A DNA stretch of 64,000 nucleotides from positions 1 through 64,000 of the forward strand of contig CAVCUP010000012.1 in the NCBI GenBank assembly GCA_963605405.1. The letters run 5' to 3'. The position numbers and the translations under genes were made by a program. This DNA is from Paratractidigestivibacter sp963605405 (GTDB taxonomy: Bacteria; Actinomycetota; Coriobacteriia; Coriobacteriales; Atopobiaceae). The notes beneath the pieces were generated by a model. It saw only the letters and a program-made list of their open reading frames with translations. It was not told the origin of the DNA and did no database searches. Position 1 is the first letter of the stretch. Each line of letters opens with the position of its first letter. Shown piece after piece: positions 1 through 8,052 of the stretch.

Positions 1-14
1 TTTTCGTCGTTCAG

Positions 15-50
15 AGGCCCCCGCCCGTCATGCACGGGCGGGGGCCTTCT
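15..50 (+). terminator. Rho-independent-like hairpin of the upstream transcript
   Basis: A perfect 14-bp GC-rich inverted repeat (arms 15-28 and 34-47, loop CATGC) is followed by a weak TCT tail. It sits just before the first gene and most likely ends a transcript entering from the left of the window. Confidence 0.7.
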
Positions 51-76
51 CGCGTCCAGGTGAGGGGGCTACCGCA

Positions 77-667
77 GTGCGGGGAAAGACGCATGCCGTT
101 GTGGGCGCCGCTGCGGCAGTGGCGCTTCTTAATCCCGTCTCAATTGCAGAGACCTTGGCTTTCGGTTTGGCCGGGGCGGTCGGCGGTTTGGTTCCCGACG
201 TCGACCTGATTAAGAGCGACGGATCCAAGGAGGCCTCTTCTTGTGCCGTCCTGGTCATGCTGACGGTGCTCGGGCTTCTTGCTGTGGATACGGTTGCGCC
301 TTTTGGGCTTGTCGAGTACTTGGTCGCGAACGTTGGGCACAATGCGACCTTCGGAATCATGGGGCTAATGGTTCTGGTGTCGTTCGGCGTTTCTCGGCCT
401 CACCGAGAGTTCACCCATTCGGTCCTGTTTATAGCGCTTGTCGCGATTGGCCTGCATGTGACATGCCCGGGTCTGACGACCCCGGTATGCATAGGGGTTT
501 TCTCCCATCTTGCCATCGACGTGCTCAATAAGCGGGGGCTTTGTCTTGCGTGGCCTTTCAAGGGGCGCTTCTGCCTTAAGGTTTGCTCTTCCGGCGGCCT
601 GGTCGATGCTCTCGTCGGGATTGCTGCACTGGTTGGATTGTGCTGCGTTCTGGCCAGGCGCCTTTAG
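77..667 (+). CDS. YdjM-family membrane-bound metal-dependent hydrolase-like protein
   Basis: This is a 196-residue membrane protein starting at GTG. It opens with RGKTHA, then hydrophobic segments, a conserved GLVPDVD motif near residue 40, an HREFTHS motif in the middle and SHLAIDVLN near residue 155. The spaced His and Asp residues in and beside membrane helices are the hallmark of the YdjM/DUF457 family, annotated as putative metal-dependent hydrolases. The physiological substrate of the family is not known, although the E. coli member is LexA-regulated. The gene stands alone, with a terminator upstream and about 120 bp to the next gene. The family assignment is firm; enzymatic activity is only inferred. 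Confidence 0.75.
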   Translation: MRGKTHAVVGAAAAVALLNPVSIAETLAFGLAGAVGGLVPDVDLIKSDGSKEASSCAVLVMLTVLGLLAVDTVAPFGLVEYLVANVGHNATFGIMGLMVLVSFGVSRPHREFTHSVLFIALVAIGLHVTCPGLTTPVCIGVFSHLAIDVLNKRGLCLAWPFKGRFCLKVCSSGGLVDALVGIAALVGLCCVLARRL

Positions 668-790
668 TAGGCTACTGAGCCCCTCATTTAGTCGGCGGGC
701 CCCTTCACCGAATCGCAGGTCCGGGGACGGGGAGGGCTTGTTGGGCTTGGATATACTCGGGAAGGCCTTCGAGAGAAAGGATTTCTTCCC

Positions 791-2119
791 ATGAGCTGGT
801 TCGAGCCCTCCTTTGCGTATCAAATCTACCCCTTGGGGCTGTGCGGGGCGCCGTACGATAACGACGGCGTCGTGGTGCACCGTCTCCGAAAGCTTATCGA
901 TGGCGGATGGATTGAGCATATACAGAAGCTCGGCGCCACCTGTCTGATTCTCAACCCGGTGTTCGGGAGCCTGACCCATGGCTACGACACGAGCGATTAC
1001 ACGACCGTTGATTGTCGTCTTGGCGATAATAAAGACCTGGTAGATGTGGTTGAGGCTTGTCATGAAGCGGGTATCAGGGTGCTTCTCGACGGCGTCTTCA
1101 ATCATGTGGGGCGCGGTTTTTGGGCGTTCAAGGATGTTCAGGAGAAGCGCTGGGATAGCCCGTACGCCGGTTGGTTCGAGATTGACTGGAACGGCAACAC
1201 CGAGTGGGACGACGGCTTCTCGTACTCCACTTGGCAGGGGGTTCCGTACTTGGTCAAGCTCAATCATTCGAGCTTCGAGCTGAATGATTATCTCGCGGAC
1301 GTTATTCGCGACTGGGAGCGTCAGTTCAACATCGATGGCCTGCGCCTTGACGTCGCGTATTGCCTTGATCGCGGGTTCCTCGGTTACCTGCGGACCATCG
1401 CCGACGAGCTTTCCGAGAAGCGGGGCGAGAAGTTCCTGCTCTTGGGCGAGACGATGTTCGGCGATTATAACCAGTGGATGGGCGACGGACTCTGCGACAC
1501 CGTCACGAATTACGAGTGCTATAAGGGCCTGTGGTCCTCGATGAACTCGTCGAACATGCACGAGGTGGCCTACGCGCTAGAGCGCCAGAGCGGCTCTCAC
1601 CCCTGGGACCTCTATACGGGCAAGCACCTGCTGGATTTTGTGGACAACCACGATGTGCCGCGAATTGCCACACAGCTCGACGACAAGAACCAGCTCAAGC
1701 CTCTCTATGGGCTTCTCTTCGGCATGGCCGGCGTGCCGTGCGTGTACTACGGAAGCGAATGGGGAATCGAGGGCGAGCAGAAGTTCGGCGATCATGAGCT
1801 CCGCCCTGCGCTCGATGCTCCCGAATGGAGTGACCTCACGGATTGGATTCGCGACCTGGCCGCAGCGAGGTCGAGGAGCAAAGCTATCGTGTGGGGCAGC
1901 TATGAGCAGCTCCAGGTCGCGCCGCAGCAGCTTGTGTTCCGGCGCGTGTTTGAGGACGAGCGCGTGATCGTGGCCGTCAACGCCTCTGCCGATCCGGCAT
2001 ACGTGCACTTCGACGCTCAGGCGGGCCGAGGGGTCGACTTGATTTCTGGCGAGGAGCATGATTTTGGCGGCGGCTCCGAACTTCCGCCGTACTCAACACG
2101 GTATTGGATTCTTGAATAG
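791..2119 (+). CDS. GH13 alpha-amylase family glycosidase
   Basis: A 442-residue cytoplasmic glycoside hydrolase without a signal peptide. The four GH13 regions are visible: DGVFNH (region I), GLRLDVA with nucleophile Asp187, GETMFG with acid/base Glu220, and FVDNHD with the transition-state Asp288. The C-terminal ~70 residues form a beta-rich domain C. The early DTSDYTTVD block is typical of intracellular alpha-amylases or oligo-alpha-glucosidases acting on maltodextrins or glycogen fragments. A ribosome site AGAAAGG lies about 10 bp before the ATG. It is probably a monocistronic gene feeding glucose units to glycolysis, in keeping with the lactate dehydrogenase and pyruvate kinase that follow. 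Precise specificity cannot be read from the sequence. Confidence 0.88.
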   Translation: MSWFEPSFAYQIYPLGLCGAPYDNDGVVVHRLRKLIDGGWIEHIQKLGATCLILNPVFGSLTHGYDTSDYTTVDCRLGDNKDLVDVVEACHEAGIRVLLDGVFNHVGRGFWAFKDVQEKRWDSPYAGWFEIDWNGNTEWDDGFSYSTWQGVPYLVKLNHSSFELNDYLADVIRDWERQFNIDGLRLDVAYCLDRGFLGYLRTIADELSEKRGEKFLLLGETMFGDYNQWMGDGLCDTVTNYECYKGLWSSMNSSNMHEVAYALERQSGSHPWDLYTGKHLLDFVDNHDVPRIATQLDDKNQLKPLYGLLFGMAGVPCVYYGSEWGIEGEQKFGDHELRPALDAPEWSDLTDWIRDLAAARSRSKAIVWGSYEQLQVAPQQLVFRRVFEDERVIVAVNASADPAYVHFDAQAGRGVDLISGEEHDFGGGSELPPYSTRYWILE

Positions 2120-2168
2120 CAAACGGGTTTCCCATTGAAACTTGTTTATGTTGACCGTTTACCGAGGG

Positions 2169-2208
2169 TTTACCTACCGCTCGCCTGATTTATACTATCC
2201 GGCGGTAG
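2169..2208 (+). promoter_or_regulatory. Promoter of the D-lactate dehydrogenase gene, with a flanking inverted repeat
   Basis: A TTTACC box at 2169-2174 and TATACT at 2191-2196 are 16 bp apart and resemble a vegetative sigma-70 promoter. An inverted repeat CTACCGC (2174-2180) / GCGGTAG (2202-2208) brackets the -10 box, and GTTTACC occurs twice (2157-2163 and 2168-2174). The palindrome is well placed for a repressor, but no regulator can be named. Confidence 0.55.
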
Positions 2209-2254
2209 GGTTGGAAGGGACATGCCCGGCATGTCGTGGAAAGGATTCTTAGGC

Positions 2255-3256
2255 ATGAAGATTCTGTTTTACGGTACCGCCAGCTACGATAGGGACTCCT
2301 TCACCAAGGAGCTGAAGGATTACCCGGAGATCAAGATCGACTTCATCGAGTCTAACCTGACCCCGATGACCGCCGCTCTTGCCCGCGGCTACGACGCCGT
2401 CTGCGCCTTCGTCAATGCCGACGCCGGCGCCATGACCCTCGAGATCCTCTCCGGTTTCGGCGTGAAGATGGTTCTTATGCGCTGCGCCGGCTTCGACGCC
2501 GTCAACGTGCCTGTCGCTGAGGACCTTGGCATGAAGGTCACCCGCGTTCCCGCCTACTCTCCGGAGGCCATCGCCGAGCACGCCATGGGCCTCGCTCTCT
2601 GTGCCAACCGTCGTATCCACCGCGGCTACAACCGCGTCCGCGACAACGACTTCAACCTCGAGGGCCTCGTCGGCGAGACCCTGCACGGTAAGACCGCCGG
2701 CATCATCGGCACCGGCCGCATCGGCGCCGCGCTTTGCCGTATCTGCAAGGGCTTCGGCATGAAGGTTCTCGGCAGCGACCTTTACCCGAACCAGAAGCTC
2801 ATCGAGGACGGCATCGTTGACGAGTACGTCGACTATGACGAGCTTTACCGTCGCTCCGACCTCATCTCTCTCCATGCGTTCCTTAACGAGGAGAGCCGTC
2901 ACATGATCAACGACATCTCGATCTCCAAGATGAAGGACGGCGTGATCTTCGTGAACACCGGCCGTGGTGGCCTTGTGGATACCCAGGCGCTCATCCGAGG
3001 CATTCTCTCCGGCAAGATCGGAGCCGCCGGCCTCGACGTGTACGACGAGGAGGGCCCGAACGTCTATCAGAACCGCTCCGGCGAGATCGTGGACTCCGTG
3101 ACCAGCCGCCTGTGCTCCTTCCCGAACGTTGTTATGACTTCTCACCAGGCGTTCTTTACCAAGGAGGCCCTGAGCGAGATTGCTCGCGTGACGCTTGACA
3201 ACGCCCGCGCGCTCGCTAACGGCACCGACTTCGTTGACCGCTCCGTGGTTTGCTAG
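2255..3256 (+). CDS. D-isomer-specific 2-hydroxyacid dehydrogenase, probable D-lactate dehydrogenase
   Basis: A 333-residue NAD-dependent dehydrogenase that probably reduces pyruvate to D-lactate to regenerate NAD+ in fermentation. The Rossmann motif GTGRIG is present with an Asp (GSD) at the end of the second strand, favouring NAD over NADP. The catalytic triad is readable: Arg237 in NTGRGG, Glu266 in DVYDEE and His297 in TSHQAF. The length equals the usual ~330 of D-LDH. Two earlier in-frame ATGs exist (2222, 2231), but the start at 2255 is preferred: GGAAAGGA lies 9 bp upstream and the family begins MKILFYG. Pyruvate kinase follows 73 bp downstream, consistent with a pyruvate node. Related enzymes acting on other 2-ketoacids are not excluded. 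Confidence 0.85.
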   Translation: MKILFYGTASYDRDSFTKELKDYPEIKIDFIESNLTPMTAALARGYDAVCAFVNADAGAMTLEILSGFGVKMVLMRCAGFDAVNVPVAEDLGMKVTRVPAYSPEAIAEHAMGLALCANRRIHRGYNRVRDNDFNLEGLVGETLHGKTAGIIGTGRIGAALCRICKGFGMKVLGSDLYPNQKLIEDGIVDEYVDYDELYRRSDLISLHAFLNEESRHMINDISISKMKDGVIFVNTGRGGLVDTQALIRGILSGKIGAAGLDVYDEEGPNVYQNRSGEIVDSVTSRLCSFPNVVMTSHQAFFTKEALSEIARVTLDNARALANGTDFVDRSVVC

Positions 3257-3329
3257 GCTCATCGCCGGCGAATCCGTCTATATAGATCCAGCGCAAACGC
3301 GCTCCGCAACTAAGCTAGAAAGAGGAAAA

Positions 3330-4784
3330 ATGGCTTACAGCAAGAAGACCAAGATTGTCTGCACCATGGGCCCGGCCACCGAGGACGAGGAGGTCCTCCG
3401 TCAGCTCATCCTGCACGGCATGAACGTCGCCCGCTTCAACTTCTCCCACGGCAGCCACCAGTATCACCGCTCCATGATCGAGAAGGTCCGCAACCTCTCC
3501 GCCGAGCTCGGCATCCCCGTGGCCATCCTGCTCGACACCAAGGGCCCCGAGATCCGCACCGGCCTGCTCGAGGACGGCAAGAAGGTCGCCGTCAAGACCG
3601 GCGATACCCTCGTCGTGACCGCCCAGGAGACCTCAGAGGACTTCCACGGCACCTCCGAGCACATCTCCCTCGACTACCTCAATCTCCCCTCTGAGGTCGA
3701 GAAGGGCTCCATTATCCTGATTGACGACGGCCTCATCGGCCTCGAGGTCGACCACGTCGAGGGCCAGGACATGTACTGCGTCGTGACCAACGGCGGCGAG
3801 ATCGGCGAGAAGAAGGGCGTCAACGTCCCGAACGTCAACGTCGGCCTGCCTTCCGTCACCGCCCAGGACCGCGCGGACATCATGTTCGGCTGCGAGCTCG
3901 GCATCGACGCCATCGCCGCTTCCTTCATCCGCGACGCCAAGGCCGTCGAGGAGATCCGCAACATCTGCGTCGAGATGGGCGCCCCCAACGTCATGATCTT
4001 CCCGAAGATCGAGAGCGCCCTCGGCGTCCAGAACTTCGACGAGATCCTGCACGTGTCCGACGGCATCATGGTCGCCCGCGGCGACCTCGGCGTCGAGGTC
4101 CCGGCTGCTCAGGTCCCGCACATCCAGAAGACCATCATCAAGAAGTGCGCCGAGCACTACAAGCCGGTCATCACCGCTACCCAGATGCTCGACTCCATGC
4201 AGCGCAACCCCCGTCCGACCCGCGCTGAGGTCAACGACGTCGCCAACGCCGTGTACGACGGCACCGACTGCGTCATGCTCTCCGGCGAGACCGCTGCCGG
4301 CAAGTACCCGGTCGACGCTGTCCGCACCATGTCGGACATCTGCAAGGAGACCGAGAAGTACGTCAAGGAGAACAAGAACTACTACGACCGACACGGCGTC
4401 CGCAACGTCAACGGCGCTACCGGCTTCGCCGCCGTCGAGATGGCCGACCGCGTGAACGCCAAGTGCATCATCGTGCCGACGCACTCCGGCCGCTCCGCCC
4501 GTCTTGTCTCCAAGTTCCGCCCGAAGGTCCCCCTGTACGCCATGTCCCCCTCCGAGGAGGCCGTGCGCCGCACCTGCTTCTACTGGGGCGTCTACGCGTT
4601 CCGCACGACCGAGCAGGGTTCGCTTACCGGCACGCTCTACAACGCGCTGACCACCGCTAAGCAGAACAAGGTCGTCGAGGGCGGCGACATCGTGGTCCTT
4701 ACCGCCGGCGACCCGCAGACCTCGCCGCGTCAGGGTGACTACACCACCTCCACCAACCTCGCCATGATCGCGCAGGTTCAGTAA
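3330..4784 (+). CDS. pyk: Pyruvate kinase
   Basis: A 484-residue enzyme converting phosphoenolpyruvate and ADP to pyruvate and ATP in glycolysis. It begins with KTKIVCTMGPAT, has NFSHGSHQYH near residue 35, the catalytic-lysine motif IFPKIES, and the signature MVARGDLGVEVP. The C-terminal regulatory domain is complete, but there is no extra phosphohistidine domain. AGAGGAA precedes the ATG; an in-frame extension upstream overlaps the lactate dehydrogenase stop and is not credible. The gene closes the lactate dehydrogenase-pyruvate kinase pair with a strong terminator. Confidence 0.97.
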   Translation: MAYSKKTKIVCTMGPATEDEEVLRQLILHGMNVARFNFSHGSHQYHRSMIEKVRNLSAELGIPVAILLDTKGPEIRTGLLEDGKKVAVKTGDTLVVTAQETSEDFHGTSEHISLDYLNLPSEVEKGSIILIDDGLIGLEVDHVEGQDMYCVVTNGGEIGEKKGVNVPNVNVGLPSVTAQDRADIMFGCELGIDAIAASFIRDAKAVEEIRNICVEMGAPNVMIFPKIESALGVQNFDEILHVSDGIMVARGDLGVEVPAAQVPHIQKTIIKKCAEHYKPVITATQMLDSMQRNPRPTRAEVNDVANAVYDGTDCVMLSGETAAGKYPVDAVRTMSDICKETEKYVKENKNYYDRHGVRNVNGATGFAAVEMADRVNAKCIIVPTHSGRSARLVSKFRPKVPLYAMSPSEEAVRRTCFYWGVYAFRTTEQGSLTGTLYNALTTAKQNKVVEGGDIVVLTAGDPQTSPRQGDYTTSTNLAMIAQVQ

Positions 4785-4800
4785 GGGATTCTGTGCTCGC

Positions 4801-4827
4801 GTGAACGGGGCAATGTCCCTTGTTTAC
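4801..4827. repeat. Copy of a GTGAACGGG...GTCCC imperfect palindrome after a stop codon
   Basis: The sequence GTGAACGGGG, 4 bp, GTCCC, then TTGTTTAC lies 17 bp after the pyk stop. Very similar sequences lie after the yhcH stop (18012-18040) and the rsgA stop (22202-22220). Each can fold as GGG/CCC hairpins flanked by GTGA/TCAC-like ends. It looks like a dispersed short intergenic repeat. Confidence 0.45.
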
Positions 4828-4840
4828 AGCAGCATGAGGG

Positions 4841-4876
4841 CGCTCGGCAGCCGAATTGGTTGCCGAGCGTTTTTTT
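4841..4876 (+). terminator. Intrinsic terminator after pyk
   Basis: Arms CGCTCGGCA (4841-4849) and TGCCGAGCG (4861-4869) extend inward by three more pairs to a 5-nt loop and are followed by seven T residues. It separates pyk from the convergent PrpR-like gene. Confidence 0.92.
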
Positions 4877-4911
4877 GTGCGGTGGGCTGAAATCTCGAAG
4901 GGATCAATCGT

Positions 4912-6678
4912 CTATTTGAGCATGCGCCAAACGGTCGTTCGAGAGAGTCCGAGGACGCGCGCTGCTTCGGTCTGGTTGCCCCCGAGCTTGTCGACGACAA
5001 TCTGAACGATCTGGCGCTCGGTTTCCTTGAGGGGACGTAGCAGATCGATAGATGTCGCTGAATCCGGAGTCGAGAGAGACGAGAATTTCGACGCTTGCTC
5101 TCGGTCGATTGCCTCGCGAACCAAGGAAGCGTCTATGAACTCCGAGCTGGCAGTGTTCATACAGTGCTGAAGTACCTGTCTAAGCTCGATGTAGTTGCGT
5201 TTCCATGAGTGGGCACTCAGGATGGTGATTGCCTCGTCGCTGAGGGCGGGGATCGGCATTCTGGTGCGCGCCGCCTCGTATTTTAAGTAAAGGTAGATGA
5301 CCTGCCTGATATCTTTGCGTTCGCGGAGCGGTGGCGCGGTGAACACGTGGCAGTGTAGGTACTCAACAATGCGAGCCACTACATCGGCCTCCCCGCCTTG
5401 GGCATCGTCATTTGCAGAGAATATGATGCGGTTTCGCTTCGCGGCGTTTGTTCGACGAATGACGTCGAGCAGGCGCTTCGTATGCTCGACGTTAAGGGAA
5501 TGAGCGGCCTTGAAATACAAGGTTTCATCTGTTGCATAGAGCGGGGAGCTCGGGGAGTTCATCAGGTAGTCCCAGCTCTTCTCGATGAGCAGGGAGCAAT
5601 CTATGATTGATAACGGGTGGTTTGATACGCGACTGTTTAAGTAGAGCAGGGCGGCGATTTGCGCTTTTCCAACGCCGATCTCGCCTTCGAGCATTAAGGG
5701 CGTCTGAACTGCCGAAGCTCGGGCGATGAGTGGCAAGATCTCATCTCCGGCTCCCGTAATGCCGTATATGTTTTCGTGATACGAGCGCTCGGCATCTTCT
5801 GCATTTACGCGCTCTATGCCGACGAGACTCTCGCCTGATGGAGCGTTGGATGTGGTTACGCTAAAGGAGATGACCGCGCTTTCCCCCTTACCCGTTCTAT
5901 TGAGGGTGATTCGATGAATGCGGCGCCCGCGGCGGAGAACGAGCTTGGCGGGCGCGGGGTCGTTGATGTGTCGCCGTAGATAGGGGAGGAGGTCGTTACG
6001 GTCTTCCTTGAGGTCTGAGTACATGAGTCTGCCGGTAGGCGAGAACAGCGCGAATGAGAACGGCTGACTTCTGAGCAGGTCCCACAGCACGTGGTTTTTC
6101 TGCTGCAGAGATTCGACCTGCTGGCAGAAGAAGAGCGCCTGCGAAAGAGTCCGGCTGACGCTTCGGGGGCCGCTTTTGAGCAAATGAGCATCGATACCGA
6201 GCGCTCGGAATTCCCCTACTGCGAAGTTGTCGCAGAGTATCACCTCGTAGGACCCCTCCTGCACCTCTTGCAGGATCAGCGGGAGCTCGTCTTCAAAGCT
6301 AACCTCGAAAACGTCTAGGTCGAAATCGGAGAAATCCGCTACCTGAGAGACGGACTCAAGGGCGTTCGAGAAGCCGATGACTGCCGTGCGCTTTCCGAGG
6401 GGGTTGTGCTGTGCTAGTGACGCGAGGAGGTCCGCACCCGAAACGCCGATTTCAAAAACAGGTACCGTAATCTCGTCTTCGAGCATCTGTGCGGTACCGC
6501 CGCGGGAAATTACGGCGTCGAAGTCTGTGCCGAATACGCCGAGTGCGGCTTCGAGTCCCTCGCGGAGATCTCCCTCATGCACCGTCAGCTCAAGCTCAGG
6601 GAAGTCGCTCGCAGCTTCTAGCGCAACCTGGGCGAGTTCGGGGTAGGGGGCAATGAGGAGGATACGGTACGAACTCAT
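4912..6678 (-). CDS. PrpR-type transcriptional regulator with a degenerate sigma-54-activator domain
   Basis: This 588-residue protein has a PrpR_N-like sensory domain (about 1-190), a linker, a domain aligned with the AAA+ module of sigma-54 activators (about 300-525) and a Fis-type helix-turn-helix (GGNQTEAARVLGLSRTTVW, 567-585). The AAA+ part keeps the PPLRERKDI block (449-457), but the P-loop ends GKAQ at Lys338 instead of GKT/GKS, the Walker B Asp-Glu is replaced by LYFKAA near 388-392, and no GAFTGA motif for sigma-54 contact exists. It is therefore unlikely to activate sigma-54 RNA polymerase and probably works as an ordinary ligand-responsive regulator. Its divergent position points to control of the catabolic cluster at 6805-17998. 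Confidence 0.82.
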   Translation of the reverse strand: MSSYRILLIAPYPELAQVALEAASDFPELELTVHEGDLREGLEAALGVFGTDFDAVISRGGTAQMLEDEITVPVFEIGVSGADLLASLAQHNPLGKRTAVIGFSNALESVSQVADFSDFDLDVFEVSFEDELPLILQEVQEGSYEVILCDNFAVGEFRALGIDAHLLKSGPRSVSRTLSQALFFCQQVESLQQKNHVLWDLLRSQPFSFALFSPTGRLMYSDLKEDRNDLLPYLRRHINDPAPAKLVLRRGRRIHRITLNRTGKGESAVISFSVTTSNAPSGESLVGIERVNAEDAERSYHENIYGITGAGDEILPLIARASAVQTPLMLEGEIGVGKAQIAALLYLNSRVSNHPLSIIDCSLLIEKSWDYLMNSPSSPLYATDETLYFKAAHSLNVEHTKRLLDVIRRTNAAKRNRIIFSANDDAQGGEADVVARIVEYLHCHVFTAPPLRERKDIRQVIYLYLKYEAARTRMPIPALSDEAITILSAHSWKRNYIELRQVLQHCMNTASSEFIDASLVREAIDREQASKFSSLSTPDSATSIDLLRPLKETERQIVQIVVDKLGGNQTEAARVLGLSRTTVWRMLK

Positions 6679-6694
6679 GAATGACGTCCAAATC

Positions 6695-6760
6695 TGAAAC
6701 AGTTTTCTTGGTCAAAACGTTTCAAATTGTAACGGTTTTCTCGGCGAGAACCTGTATAAG
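6695..6760 (+). promoter_or_regulatory. Divergent control region: three TGAAAC/GTTTT boxes and a -10 element
   Basis: The gap between the regulator and the kinase gene holds TGAAACAGTTTT (6695-6706), an inverted AAAACGTTTCA (6714-6724) and TGTAACGGTTTT (6728-6739). The outer two copies start exactly 33 bp apart, about three helical turns. TATAAG at 6755-6760 follows as a candidate -10 with no good -35, as expected for an activator-dependent promoter. No sigma-54 -24/-12 pair is visible. The boxes are plausible binding sites of the adjacent PrpR-like protein. Confidence 0.6.
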
Positions 6761-6804
6761 CATCACGGCGAAAACAGCATCATGAAGCATCGAAAGGGGG
6801 CAAG

Positions 6805-8052
6805 ATGGCCCAGACGATGCTTATAGCAGATGATCTTACCGGGGCGCTTGATGCCGGCGTGTGTTTCGTGCCCCAAGGCGCGGAGGTGCTCGTCGATTCT
6901 GCGTCGGTGGACGCCGCTTCCATCGATGCCTGCGTGGGGGCACTTTGTGTTAACGCGGCAACGCGCCACATGAAGGCTCATGAAGCCGCGGACCGTGTCT
7001 TTGGGCTCGTACTTGCGGCTCGTTCGGCTGGCGTTCGGCGTCTCGTGAAGAAGACCGACTCTGCTTTGCGAGGTAACGTCGGTGCTGAGCTTGCGGCTGC
7101 TTGGAAAGCATCCGGCGCGTCTTGCCTGCATTTCCTACCCGCCCTGCCTGCGATGAATCGCGTAACCGAAGGTGGAATCCACTACATCGATGGTCTCCCC
7201 GTAAGCCAAAGCGTGTTTGGACACGATCCTTTTGAGCCTGTTATGACCTCCGACATCCGTGAGATTATTACGTCGCAGGCCGATGTTCCGGTGGAGTGCG
7301 TGAAGGAGGGTGAGACCGCTCCTACGGGTTTCGAGGGAATCGTCGTCTATGACGCTTCGACGGTTGACTCTATGGAGTCACGCGTCCGTGAACTCCTGAC
7401 CAGGGATGACGGCGCCGTGCTCGCGGGCTGCGCCGGTCTCGCCTCTGCGCTCGCAAGTGTCGACGACTCGGCGCCGAGGCCGAGAACACCCCTTTCCTTC
7501 AACGGAAACCTTCTTGTGGTCTGTGGCAGCGTGAACAACGTTTCCCGAGTACAGTGCGCCACCGCTGCTCGTGCCGGCGCGGCCACCTATCACATAGCCG
7601 AGACCGAGAAATGCGACGACTCGTGGCTTTGCTCAGATGATGGCCTCGCCTTTGTTAACGCGGTTAGCCGCGATTGGGCTTCTTGCCCCCTGACGGTTGT
7701 GGACGGCTCGGGCCTCGAGGATTTGAGCGAACTTATTCCCGCAGACCTCGATGTCCGGCAGGTGGTATCCGATCACATCGGCGCCCTTCTTGCCGCTGTC
7801 TGCTCTGTTGGCGTGAGGGGACGAGCACTCGTTACGGGTGGCGACGTACTCACGAGCTTTCTTGCTCAGGCCAAGGTTGCTTCGGTCATCCCCCGCGGCC
7901 AGGTATCGGCGGGGGTCGTTGCCTTTGACGTTCGCCTGCCGTCCGGCGTCCTTACGATCGCATCCAAGTCGGGCGGGTTCGGTGACGAATCGCTGCTCGT
8001 GGATATGGCTCAACTCAACACGATGGATAAGGAGTGTTGCTCACATGCTTAG
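6805..8052 (+). CDS. Four-carbon acid sugar kinase family protein (DUF1537)
   Basis: A 415-residue kinase of the DUF1537/OtnK/DtnK family, known to phosphorylate C4 acid sugars such as threonate and erythronate with ATP. The N-terminal substrate domain starts with the signature IADDLTGALDAG; KKTDSALRGN follows near residue 75. The C-terminal nucleotide domain shows TGGD near 345 and SKSGGFG near 393. It is the first gene of the cluster, and its stop overlaps the next start by 8 bp, implying translational coupling. With a PdxA2-like dehydrogenase downstream it matches the known kinase-dehydrogenase logic of acid-sugar catabolism. The exact acid sugar is unknown. Confidence 0.87.
   Translation: MAQTMLIADDLTGALDAGVCFVPQGAEVLVDSASVDAASIDACVGALCVNAATRHMKAHEAADRVFGLVLAARSAGVRRLVKKTDSALRGNVGAELAAAWKASGASCLHFLPALPAMNRVTEGGIHYIDGLPVSQSVFGHDPFEPVMTSDIREIITSQADVPVECVKEGETAPTGFEGIVVYDASTVDSMESRVRELLTRDDGAVLAGCAGLASALASVDDSAPRPRTPLSFNGNLLVVCGSVNNVSRVQCATAARAGAATYHIAETEKCDDSWLCSDDGLAFVNAVSRDWASCPLTVVDGSGLEDLSELIPADLDVRQVVSDHIGALLAAVCSVGVRGRALVTGGDVLTSFLAQAKVASVIPRGQVSAGVVAFDVRLPSGVLTIASKSGGFGDESLLVDMAQLNTMDKECCSHA

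Noticed and set aside
6679..6804. A sigma-54 (-24/-12) promoter expected beside a PrpR-type regulator
   Set aside because: No GG-N10-GC pair of TGGCA/TTGCA type is present, and the regulator lacks GAFTGA.
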